From NCBI GenBank assembly GCA_947625445.1, contig CANQOM010000006.1, positions 1-25,806 on the forward strand: a stretch of DNA of 25,806 nucleotides. The letters are read 5' to 3'. Made by a program: the position numbers and the translations under genes. The notes beneath the pieces were generated by a model that was not told the origin of the DNA, ran no database searches, and saw only the letters and a list, made by a program, of their open reading frames with translations. The stretch is from Candidatus Gastranaerophilales bacterium. GTDB taxonomy: Bacteria; Cyanobacteriota; Vampirovibrionia; Gastranaerophilales; Gastranaerophilaceae. This document shows positions 15,881 through 23,916 of the stretch, piece after piece (the first letter of the stretch is position 1; every line of letters starts with the position of its first letter).

Positions 15881-17690
15881 TCAAAAGATTTTCATATCTC
15901 TATATATATTATGTTTGATTATTTTTATTCTTGGTTTACACGGAGGAAGTGAATATTATTTTAGAGATTTTTGTGTACATAAAACATTAAATATGTTTTA
16001 TAGTAACGGAAGTCCTGAATTTTTCAAAAAGCCAAGTTTTGTTTCTGACATTCAAGCAATAGCGTATGGTATATATTATTTATTTTTAAAAAAATTGAGT
16101 GTTATTAATAATTTTAATGAATTTACAAGACTATTCACAACAAATACAATATATACTGATTTTGGCGAATATAAATTTATGTTTCCCGCATTATTAATAA
16201 ATAATATATTTGCCGGAATAGGAGTATGTTTTACATTTTTAACAACTTACATACTTATTTATCCTAAAGAAGGAAATGAAAAAGCTGACAAAAAAATAAT
16301 ACCGGCATTCATTTCAGGTTTTATTCTTGCCACATCTTATCTTTGGATGCAATTATCTCATCATTTGGCAGTAGATATTCCTTTAGCTGCTTTATGTATT
16401 GTAACCGTATATTTTGCTTTATATTTTATTAGAAAAAATTCAATATACACTATAAAAAATATTATTGTTCTAGGAATATTGTCAGGATTATGTGCCGCCA
16501 CAAAGTATAATGGAGCCATAATTTTAATAGTACCTTTAATTGTTTTACTATCAACCCAAAAACCAATAAAAAAATGTATTTTAGATATATTTATATTGTT
16601 TACTAGTGCATTAGCAACATTTTTAATAACAAATCCATTCATTCTTTTAAACTTTAATCACTTTTTCAACGATTTTTTATATGAATACAATCATGCATTT
16701 ACCGCAGGACATACCAGTGCAGATGCTTGTAATTCACTTCTCTTTCATGTATATCACAGTTTCCCTAATGCATTTGGATATTTTGCTTATATTTGTTCTG
16801 TTATAGGTTTATTTTTGTTTTTAAAAAATAAAGATATTCCTAAAGAATATAAATTTATATTACTATCATTTCCGGTATCATTTGTTCTTTTAATGTCACT
16901 TTCAAAATTGATTTTTCTTAGATATATTCTGCCATTGCTCCCATTTATGGCTATTTTTATAGGAATATTGGCAGATTATTATTTTCGTATAAAAAAACAA
17001 AAAATATTATGCGGACTAATACTCTTAGTTATAGCATCATTAATAGTAATAAACAGTATGAATGCAATACATTTCTTTAAAATAATGAGTCACGAAGATA
17101 CTCGTGTTTCTATAAAACATATATTGAAAGAAATAAAAATCTCCCCTGAAGAAATAATTTCATATTCTGATATATTTTCTAATCCATACTATGAAGAAGA
17201 TGTTACAGGTAAATATGACAATGTCAAAGATAACGTAAAACAATTCTTAGAAAATGCTTGTAATAATTCGATAGATATTATTCCGCAAAGAGATAAAAAG
17301 ATAATATTTAATAATAATATTATAATTTTTGATAGTCCTACACATGACAGGCCATTTTATACCCAAGAATTTGTTCAATTTGAAAATCTTGAAAATCAGT
17401 ATCTTTTTTACGACCCATATAGTATAGATTATTTTTCTTTTTATAAAACCAACAGACCATTATATATTGTTCAAATTAACCCATATAAAACAGATAAAAG
17501 TAATGTTCCTTTTGATATATTAAGGTCAGATTTTAAATACAGAAACGGTCGTGGGCCGTTTGTTGAAATTTATTTTAAAAGCAGAAAATACCATCACGAA
17601 TTTCTTAAAAAATGTTATTTTTACCAATTAAACTGCAAAAGTGTTAATAAAGAAGACTCATATTATTATAAAAATTTGATAAGAAACTAA
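15864..17690 (+). CDS. Second GT39-like membrane glycosyltransferase
   Basis: This 608-residue polytopic protein has an N-terminal helix, then a periplasmic loop (HGGSEYYFRDFCVHKTLNMFYSNG) in the position of the GT39 catalytic loop. It has a SHHLAVDIPLAAL segment and an AATKYNGAIIL segment, both seen in ArnT/PMT-like families. A soluble domain of about 180 residues forms the C-terminus (about 425-608). The DxE catalytic motif is not as clear as in the upstream gene, so assignment to GT39 is by overall layout. AGGAAAG seven bases or so before the ATG supports the start, and the 17-base overlap with the previous gene implies co-translation. The acceptor glycan is unknown. Confidence 0.75.
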   Translation: MKILSNQKIFISLYILCLIIFILGLHGGSEYYFRDFCVHKTLNMFYSNGSPEFFKKPSFVSDIQAIAYGIYYLFLKKLSVINNFNEFTRLFTTNTIYTDFGEYKFMFPALLINNIFAGIGVCFTFLTTYILIYPKEGNEKADKKIIPAFISGFILATSYLWMQLSHHLAVDIPLAALCIVTVYFALYFIRKNSIYTIKNIIVLGILSGLCAATKYNGAIILIVPLIVLLSTQKPIKKCILDIFILFTSALATFLITNPFILLNFNHFFNDFLYEYNHAFTAGHTSADACNSLLFHVYHSFPNAFGYFAYICSVIGLFLFLKNKDIPKEYKFILLSFPVSFVLLMSLSKLIFLRYILPLLPFMAIFIGILADYYFRIKKQKILCGLILLVIASLIVINSMNAIHFFKIMSHEDTRVSIKHILKEIKISPEEIISYSDIFSNPYYEEDVTGKYDNVKDNVKQFLENACNNSIDIIPQRDKKIIFNNNIIIFDSPTHDRPFYTQEFVQFENLENQYLFYDPYSIDYFSFYKTNRPLYIVQINPYKTDKSNVPFDILRSDFKYRNGRGPFVEIYFKSRKYHHEFLKKCYFYQLNCKSVNKEDSYYYKNLIRN

Positions 17691-17724
17691 ACAATATATT
17701 ATTTAAACAATGTCTGAAAACATT

Positions 17725-17753
17725 TTGACAATTTATACATACAAAAATAAGAT
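17725..17753 (+). promoter_or_regulatory. Promoter upstream of the epimerase gene
   Basis: A consensus TTGACA (17725-17730), a 17-bp spacer and TAAGAT (17748-17753) lie 34 bases before the epimerase ATG in the only sizeable gap (96 bp) of the plus-strand operon. It probably provides internal transcription of the epimerase and downstream genes. Confidence 0.65.
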
Positions 17754-17786
17754 ATTAATAAGGAAAAGATTAGAAGAGAGATAGTA

Positions 17787-18743
17787 ATGAATATATTGAT
17801 TACAGGGGCTGCAGGATTTATAGGGTCAACTATTGCCGATAAATTATTGATAAATGAAGACAATAAAATATTCGCTTTAGATAATTTTGATGATTATTAT
17901 CCTAAAGAAATAAAAGAAAAAAATATACAAAGCGCCATTTTAAAATCAAATTATAAATTTTTTGAAGGCGATATAACAGATGAAGCATTTTTAGAAGAAA
18001 TATTTAAGAATAATAAAATAGAGAAAGTAATTCATCTTGCGGCAAAAGCTGGTGTTAGACCTTCAATATCAAATCCTTTGGGATATGTAAAAGCAAATAT
18101 AGAAGGAACTATCAAACTTCTTGAAGTAATGAAAAAATATGAAGTAAAAAAAATGGTTTTTGCCTCATCAAGTTCTGTATATGGGAATATGGATAAAGAA
18201 CCGTTTAGCGAAGATATGGATGTTTCAAAGCCTCAATCTCCATACGCCGCTACAAAATTAGCTTGTGAACAGTTTTTATATAACTATTCGCAATTATACA
18301 ATATAAAAATAGTTGCTTTAAGGTTATTTACGGTTTATGGCCCAAGGCAAAGACCTGATTTAGCAATTAATAAATTTGTACGTTTAATGGAAAAAGATGA
18401 AACAATCCCATTATACGGAGATGGAAGTACAAAAAGAAATTACACTTATATTGATGATATAGTAGAGGGTTTTATTTCAGCACTGAATTATAATAAAACA
18501 GATTTTGAAATCATTAATATAGGCGGTAAAAATGTGGTTACATTGAATGAAATGGTTGACGAACTTGAATATGCAATGTCAAAAAAGGCAAAACGTCAAT
18601 ATTTAGAAATGCAACCGGGCGATGTTTATAAAACAGTATGCAGTCTAGATAAGGCTAAAAGAATTTTAAACTATGAGCCAAAAGTTACATTTAAAGAAGG
18701 TATTAAGAATTTTGTTCAATGGTATAAAACTAATAAAATATAA
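17787..18743 (+). CDS. NAD-dependent UDP-sugar epimerase (extended SDR)
   Basis: This 318-residue cytoplasmic nucleotide-sugar epimerase or dehydratase uses bound NAD. The Rossmann glycine motif GAAGFIG lies at 7-13 and the catalytic pair Y153/K157 in SPYAATK. The SSSSVYG strand is at 127-133. LAAKAGVRPSISNP followed by YVKANIEGT is the signature of UDP-glucuronate 4-epimerase and related UDP-hexose epimerases. The most likely product is therefore UDP-galacturonate or a UDP-galactose-type donor, but SDR substrate cannot be fixed from sequence. AGAGAG precedes the ATG. It sits between GT-C genes and 12 bases ahead of the next gene, so it probably supplies the donor for the pathway. Confidence 0.93.
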   Translation: MNILITGAAGFIGSTIADKLLINEDNKIFALDNFDDYYPKEIKEKNIQSAILKSNYKFFEGDITDEAFLEEIFKNNKIEKVIHLAAKAGVRPSISNPLGYVKANIEGTIKLLEVMKKYEVKKMVFASSSSVYGNMDKEPFSEDMDVSKPQSPYAATKLACEQFLYNYSQLYNIKIVALRLFTVYGPRQRPDLAINKFVRLMEKDETIPLYGDGSTKRNYTYIDDIVEGFISALNYNKTDFEIINIGGKNVVTLNEMVDELEYAMSKKAKRQYLEMQPGDVYKTVCSLDKAKRILNYEPKVTFKEGIKNFVQWYKTNKI

Positions 18744-18755
18744 GGAAAAGTCACT

Positions 18756-20507
18756 TTGTTTAAAAATATAAAAAATAATCCGTTTTATTTAAAATTAACT
18801 CAATTCAATATAAATAAAAAAGATATAATTATTCTTTTAATCTGTTTAATTACTGCCTGTTTATTAAGTCTTTCAAATGGTGCCGACAGAGGTTTTGATG
18901 CAAGAAATTATCATATATATAACCCTTATGCCTTTTTAAATAACAGATTTAATATTGATATCATGCCTGCAGGTTTACAATCATATTTTAATCCGCTTAT
19001 TGATATACCTTACTTTTTGATAATAAAGTATTTTAATCATGCTTTATTTGTTAATTTTATTTCAGGAACGTCATACGGGATTTTCTTATTTTTAATTTAT
19101 AAGCTTTCAGATTTTATTTTTAAAGACTCAAAGAATAAAAATGTTTTTGTATTATTGTCTGTGATTTTAGGCGGTATTACAGACTTTATGGCAACAAACA
19201 ACGGTTCTTTATCAAATGATATTTTTATAGCGGATATAATTTTATTATCAATACTTTTAATATTTAAATCATTCAAGAATTATAAACCTAAATTAATGAT
19301 TATATCAGGTTTATTAATAGGTATTGCAATCGGATTAAGATTTGCTACGGTATGTGTTGCTCTACCTTTAATATTGTGTTGTTTTATATTCTTCAGGCAA
19401 TTTGAAAAACCCCAAAAACAACTTCTGTTTTTTATTATCTCAATTGTAATAGGATTTTTTATGATAGAAGGATTTTGGATGATAAAATTATATAAAGTTT
19501 ATCAAAATCCTTTAATGCCGTATTTTAATCAAATTTTTAATTCAAAATATATAAGCGCACCGGATATTTATAGAATTGACTTTACGATTATTCTTAGAAG
19601 AACAGGTTATCTAACTCCGTTTTTATCATACCCTTTAACATTAATGAAAATTTTAATTATTATGTTTATAATCAATTTTATTTATTCTATTGATTTTAAA
19701 CATGATGACTTTTTTACAAAAACAAAAATTAATTACACTTATATTGATTTCATGTTTACTTTTGCTTGTATAGCTTATATTTTATTCATTGAAAAATTCG
19801 CAACACCCAGATATTTAATTTCAGTATACGCTCTAATAGGAATTATTGTAATTTGTGTTGCAATGAAAATTGATTACATACTAAGAAAAACTATATTAAA
19901 GAAACTAAATAAAATTTGCCCGGAATCGGAAAAAATAAGAAATCTAACTGCTACAATATGTACATTACTAATTTTCTTTTATTGCTATAGTGATTTTAAA
20001 AATATAATATATCAACCAAGAAAAGGAAGAATATATTCAAAAGAAAAAGCTTTATATGTTAAAGATATGCAATTACCTGATAATGCTATCGTATTAGTAA
20101 CACATGGAAGTGCGATTTTAGTCCCTTTTCAAAATAAAAAAGCAAGTTATATTCATGTAAATTCTTATTTCTTTACTTTAGAAAGAAGAAAACTGTTATC
20201 AAAAATAATAATAGAAGAAATAAAAGAAAAATTAAGAAAGAATCCTGATAAAATTTATATTTTAACAGATATATTTTTGCCGAGATACAGGCATATACCT
20301 CAAGAAAAGTTAATAGAGATTTTTGAAGATAAAAGAATAACAAGAATCCCAAATAAAATGACATCCAAAATTTACGGCATAGGACATGCAACTATGTATG
20401 AACTGGCAAAATACGATATTGATATACAAAGTTTACAATGTTCATTTCTAAAAACTAATTTTGAACCTATACATTACTATTACTTATGCAAAGCAGAAAT
20501 TAAATAA
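18756..20507 (+). CDS. Polytopic GT-C-like membrane protein, probable glycosyltransferase
   Basis: This 583-residue protein has a cytoplasmic N-terminus, about eleven hydrophobic segments and a soluble tail (about 420-583). After the first helix the loop GADRGFDARNYHIYNPYAFL, then R.NIDIMPAGLQSYFNPLIDIPY, matches a conserved membrane family (FDxxNYHxYN...PAxxQSYFNPL) that I know only as hypothetical GT-C-type proteins. The acidic loop residue (D in GFDARNYH) is where GT-C enzymes keep the catalytic aspartate. The start is a TTG, well supported by AAGGA nine bases upstream. It follows the epimerase by 12 bases. Its last 28 bases overlap the antisense GT2 gene. Polysaccharide polymerase or oligosaccharide transferase are alternatives. 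Confidence 0.7.
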   Translation: MFKNIKNNPFYLKLTQFNINKKDIIILLICLITACLLSLSNGADRGFDARNYHIYNPYAFLNNRFNIDIMPAGLQSYFNPLIDIPYFLIIKYFNHALFVNFISGTSYGIFLFLIYKLSDFIFKDSKNKNVFVLLSVILGGITDFMATNNGSLSNDIFIADIILLSILLIFKSFKNYKPKLMIISGLLIGIAIGLRFATVCVALPLILCCFIFFRQFEKPQKQLLFFIISIVIGFFMIEGFWMIKLYKVYQNPLMPYFNQIFNSKYISAPDIYRIDFTIILRRTGYLTPFLSYPLTLMKILIIMFIINFIYSIDFKHDDFFTKTKINYTYIDFMFTFACIAYILFIEKFATPRYLISVYALIGIIVICVAMKIDYILRKTILKKLNKICPESEKIRNLTATICTLLIFFYCYSDFKNIIYQPRKGRIYSKEKALYVKDMQLPDNAIVLVTHGSAILVPFQNKKASYIHVNSYFFTLERRKLLSKIIIEEIKEKLRKNPDKIYILTDIFLPRYRHIPQEKLIEIFEDKRITRIPNKMTSKIYGIGHATMYELAKYDIDIQSLQCSFLKTNFEPIHYYYLCKAEIK

Positions 20508-21166
20508 AACAGGTGTCTGAAACCGTCCCTGAAAGTATTTAATTTAGAAGTTCTTCCTTCAACCGGATATAGGCTTATAGGAATTTCTTTAATTACATAC
20601 TTTTTCTTAGCAAATTGAACATACAATTCAGAAGCAAACTCCATACCGGTTGTTTCAAATTCTATATTGTCCAATCTATCTCTATAGAACATTCTCATAC
20701 CACAATTAATATCAGAAATTTTAGTACCATATAAAATATTAATAATCATAGTAAGAACAGGAGTTCCTAAATATCTGTGAAGAAAAGGCATTGCACCTTT
20801 TTTTATATCACCTTTTAGCCTTGTTCCCGTAACCATATCTGCATTTTCAGTAGTTATTTTATTATAGAAATTAGGTATTTCACTAAAGTCATAGCTATCA
20901 TCTCCATCTCCCATAATAATAAATTTACCTTGAGCATTTTTAAATCCGCATCTTAATGCATTGCCATAACCTTGGGGCTCACATTTAACAACTCTTGCAC
21001 CTGCATTTTGAGCAACTTCAGAAGTATTATCCGTTGAATTATTATCTACAACTACTACTTCACCTTCTACATTCAACTTTTTAAATGCTTCTATACATTT
21101 TTTAATACATTTTTCTATATTTGCGCTTTCATTTAAAGCAGGAATAACAACACTAATTTCTACCAT
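20480..21166 (-). CDS. Short GT2 glycosyltransferase, DPM1-like
   Basis: This 228-residue GT-A glycosyltransferase has the start ISVVIPALNE, nucleotide-binding DNNSTDNT and metal motif DGDD at 87-90. The GYGNALRCGF and DINCGMRMF segments are typical of dolichyl/polyprenyl-phosphate mannose or glucose synthases. Many bacterial relatives continue after DGFRH for 100-150 residues with C-terminal membrane helices. Here the protein ends 12 residues after that point, so it is either the short DPM1 form or a trimmed one. AGAGGG five bases upstream supports the ATG. It is transcribed against the plus-strand operon and overlaps the previous gene tail-to-tail by 28 bp. It is likely a second source of lipid-linked sugar for the GT-C enzymes. 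Confidence 0.9.
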   Translation of the reverse strand: MVEISVVIPALNESANIEKCIKKCIEAFKKLNVEGEVVVVDNNSTDNTSEVAQNAGARVVKCEPQGYGNALRCGFKNAQGKFIIMGDGDDSYDFSEIPNFYNKITTENADMVTGTRLKGDIKKGAMPFLHRYLGTPVLTMIINILYGTKISDINCGMRMFYRDRLDNIEFETTGMEFASELYVQFAKKKYVIKEIPISLYPVEGRTSKLNTFRDGFRHLFYLISALHK

Positions 21167-21198
21167 ATAAACCCTCTTTAGTCTTTTTACACATCTCT

Positions 21199-21226
21199 AT
21201 TATAAATGATAATCTTTAAAAGTTAA
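21199..21226 (-). promoter_or_regulatory. Promoter of the short GT2 gene
   Basis: On the minus strand TTAACT (21226-21221), a 16-bp spacer and a consensus TATAAT (21204-21199) lie about 33 bases upstream of the GT2 start, in the gap shared with the divergent DHHW operon. Confidence 0.55.
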
Positions 21227-21249
21227 AATTATTACATTATATTGAGTAT

Positions 21250-21276
21250 TTGAAAATATAGATAATCCTATATAAT
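21250..21276 (+). promoter_or_regulatory. Candidate promoter of the DHHW/MBOAT operon
   Basis: TTGAAA (21250-21255) and a consensus TATAAT (21271-21276) are present. The spacer is 15 bp, shorter than ideal; a -10 shifted two bases (TAATTA) would give 17. Transcription would begin just before the ribosome site of the small leader frame at 21292. Confidence 0.5.
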
Positions 21277-21291
21277 TAATAAAGGGAAATC

Positions 21292-21318
21292 ATGTTTAAG
21301 ATAGATATTATTTTATGA
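21292..21318 (+). CDS. Eight-codon leader ORF coupled to the DHHW gene
   Basis: The frame encodes MFKIDIIL and ends in a TGA that overlaps the ATG of the next gene as ATGA (21315-21318). It has a good ribosome site, AAAGGG, five bases before its ATG. The following 395-residue gene has no recognisable site of its own at normal spacing. This suggests the leader loads ribosomes that re-initiate on the main gene. It could also be chance. Confidence 0.4.
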   Translation: MFKIDIIL

Positions 21319-22502
21319 ATGAAAAAAATATTAAAATCGCAAATGTTATATTTATAATAATTTTCGCTATTTTGTTAATAATTCCGTCTTTAAAAATAAA
21401 TATGAGCGATAAAAGCAGAGAAGAAAACAGATATCTTGAAAAATTTCCTTCTTTATTTAATCATTACGGGCAATTGAATACTAAACTGGGAACTCAATTC
21501 GATAAATTTTACAGTGACAGATTTAACTTAAGATACAAATTAATATCATTTCACAAATTATTTTCCTGTGGAATTAATATATACTATTGTATCGGAAAAG
21601 ATTCGGTTTTTGATAAAAAAAATCATGTAATATATAAATACACATTTTTTGGAATGACCAGTGTTCAAAAAAAGACCCCGTACGATACAAAACTAATAGT
21701 TAATAACATAATTCAATTAAATGAATATTGTAAAGAGAAAAATATTAAATTATATTTTCTAATAGTCCCCAGACAGTCTGATTTTGTGAAATATAATGTT
21801 CCCAACAGAATGTATAAAAACATTCCGGATAGTGCAATAAAAATTATTAACAGATTGATAAAAACAACTGATGTTAAAATAATATATCCATATAAAGAAA
21901 TGATGGAAACAAATAAAGAAACTCCGGTTTATTTTAAAACAGACCATCATTGGACTAAAAAAGGAGCTTATATCGGATATAAAAACTTATTACAAGTAAT
22001 TTCAAGAGATTTTCCGGGAATTAAGATTATAAAAGAAAACGAATTAAGACAAAGCACAAATAAGATGGTAAAAGCAACCCCAAAAAGCTCGTTCAATTCC
22101 GGTGCTATGGCGAGAAACGAAAGCTTCCCCGAATTTTATATGAAAAGAATTTTGGATACTGATTACATATATTATCAATATATAAAATTAAGGGATTTAA
22201 AGACAGAAAAGAAAAGTAATTTACCGGGATTTAATAGCAGAACAGATATTATATACAAATATGCAGATGGATATGACAAAAAAGCCTTACTCATAGGAGA
22301 TTCTTTTACCGGTAATTTGTCAGATTTTTTACCATTTTCCTTCAAAGAACTTTTATCACTTTCTGATAATTACAGACATATGAATTTTAATGAATATAAA
22401 GATATAATTGAGACTTATAAACCAGATATTATAATAATATGTATGCGAACTGCATCATTGCCGGTTTTTTTGAACCTTAAAATTCCGAGAGGAGAAAAAT
22501 AA
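21315..22502 (+). CDS. DHHW/AlgJ-AlgX-like SGNH acyltransferase
   Basis: This 395-residue membrane-anchored extracytoplasmic protein has one N-terminal helix (about 9-28), then the family opener ENRYLEKFP (37-45). The catalytic Asp-His motif is KTDHHW (DHHW 210-213) and the SGNH nucleophile motif is LLIGDSF (S330). In alginate O-acetylation, AlgJ and AlgX of this fold pass acetyl groups delivered by the MBOAT protein AlgI to the polymer. The neighbouring MBOAT gene supports the same role here on an unknown glycan. Its stop overlaps the MBOAT ATG by one base (TAATG). Translation may depend on the upstream leader frame. Acetyl as the acyl group is inferred. Confidence 0.88.
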   Translation: MNEKNIKIANVIFIIIFAILLIIPSLKINMSDKSREENRYLEKFPSLFNHYGQLNTKLGTQFDKFYSDRFNLRYKLISFHKLFSCGINIYYCIGKDSVFDKKNHVIYKYTFFGMTSVQKKTPYDTKLIVNNIIQLNEYCKEKNIKLYFLIVPRQSDFVKYNVPNRMYKNIPDSAIKIINRLIKTTDVKIIYPYKEMMETNKETPVYFKTDHHWTKKGAYIGYKNLLQVISRDFPGIKIIKENELRQSTNKMVKATPKSSFNSGAMARNESFPEFYMKRILDTDYIYYQYIKLRDLKTEKKSNLPGFNSRTDIIYKYADGYDKKALLIGDSFTGNLSDFLPFSFKELLSLSDNYRHMNFNEYKDIIETYKPDIIIICMRTASLPVFLNLKIPRGEK

Positions 22503-23908
22503 TGCTATTTTCATCTATGACTTTTATATTTATATTTTTACCTGTTGTAATTTTACTTTGTCTTTTAACCAAACAAAAATTTCATAATTTTATTCTTTTA
22601 ATAGCAAGTATTTTATTTTACGCATTCGGTGAACCAAAATATGTTTTAATAATGTTATCAATAATATTAATCAGTTATCTGGGAAGTATATTAATTGATA
22701 AATTTCCCAATCATAAAAAACTGTTATTATTTTTGACTGTTATAACTGATTTATCTTTTCTTATATATTACAAATATTTCAATTTTCTTATATCCAACTT
22801 GAATTTAATAGGAGGAAACTTTAATTTTATAAAAGTAGTAATGCCAATAGGGATATCATTTTATACATTCCAAGCACTGTCATATGTAATAGATGTATAT
22901 AGAGGGAAAGTAAAAGTACAAAGAAATATTTATAAATTAGCATTATATATATGTTTATTCCCTCAGCTTGTAGCAGGTCCTATTATAAAATATAACGATA
23001 TAGCCGAGCAAATTGATTCAAGAGAAATAAATTTTGATAAAGTTAATACAGGCATAAAAAGATTTATAATCGGTTTATCAAAAAAGATGTTAATAGCAAA
23101 TACAATGGGAGCTATAGCAGATAAAATATTTATTCAGGATCCGACATTTCTTTCACATCCTGTTGCCTGGCTGGGAGCTTTTGCATATACATTCCAACTA
23201 TATTTTGATTTCTCAGGATATTCAGATATGGCAATCGGTCTGGGTTTAATTTTCGGATTTAAATTTATGGAAAACTTTAACTATCCGTATATATCTAAAT
23301 CCATCTCTGAATTTTGGAGAAGATGGCATATTTCACTTTCTACATGGTTTAAAGAATATGTTTATATTCCATTAGGCGGAAATAAAGAAGGTTTATTTAA
23401 AACAATCAGAAATTTAGGATTAGTTTTTCTTTTAACAGGTATCTGGCACGGTGCCGCTTGGAATTTTGTATTATGGGGATTATGGAACGGATTTTTCGTT
23501 ATATTTGAAAAATTAATTAACCTTAAAGAAATTCAACAAAAATATTCCAATATGATTTTATCATTCATTTTACATATATATTGTATCTTTGTATTTGTTA
23601 TAGGGTGGGTTCTGTTCAGAAGTCCTGATGTTAAATACTGTTTTAAATATTTAAGTAATATGTTCGGATTTATGAAAATAGACCCGAATCATATAATTTT
23701 TGATATCGGATATTACATAGATTTACACGAAGTAATTATCTTTATTGCAGCTATAATTCTTTCTATTCCTATATTTAAAAATATACTTGAACAAAAAAGT
23801 ACATTTAAAACAATTTGTTTAAATGTTTGGTTAATATTTTTATTCATACTATCTGTGGCAACAATAAGTGCAGATACATATAACCCGTTCATTTACTTTA
23901 GATTTTAA
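22502..23908 (+). CDS. MBOAT O-acyltransferase, AlgI-like
   Basis: This 468-residue polytopic membrane protein moves acyl groups from the cytoplasm to extracytoplasmic acceptors. AlgI-family features appear in order: MPIGISFYTFQALSYVIDVYRG (about 114-135), QLVAGPI (155-161), FDFSGYSDMAIG (about 235-246), FWRRWHISLS with H276 and TGIWHGAAWNF with the presumed catalytic H316. AGGAG precedes the ATG, which overlaps the stop of the DHHW gene. The second DHHW-like gene follows eight bases later. The three genes form one operon resembling alginate, cellulose or peptidoglycan O-acetylation modules. The length is normal for the family. Confidence 0.95.
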   Translation: MLFSSMTFIFIFLPVVILLCLLTKQKFHNFILLIASILFYAFGEPKYVLIMLSIILISYLGSILIDKFPNHKKLLLFLTVITDLSFLIYYKYFNFLISNLNLIGGNFNFIKVVMPIGISFYTFQALSYVIDVYRGKVKVQRNIYKLALYICLFPQLVAGPIIKYNDIAEQIDSREINFDKVNTGIKRFIIGLSKKMLIANTMGAIADKIFIQDPTFLSHPVAWLGAFAYTFQLYFDFSGYSDMAIGLGLIFGFKFMENFNYPYISKSISEFWRRWHISLSTWFKEYVYIPLGGNKEGLFKTIRNLGLVFLLTGIWHGAAWNFVLWGLWNGFFVIFEKLINLKEIQQKYSNMILSFILHIYCIFVFVIGWVLFRSPDVKYCFKYLSNMFGFMKIDPNHIIFDIGYYIDLHEVIIFIAAIILSIPIFKNILEQKSTFKTICLNVWLIFLFILSVATISADTYNPFIYFRF

Positions 23909-23916
23909 GGTGTGAA

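Noticed and set aside
16361..16642. 93-codon minus-strand frame inside the second GT39-like gene
   Set aside because: It is the reverse of a membrane-protein coding segment, with no start signal and no resemblance to a known family.
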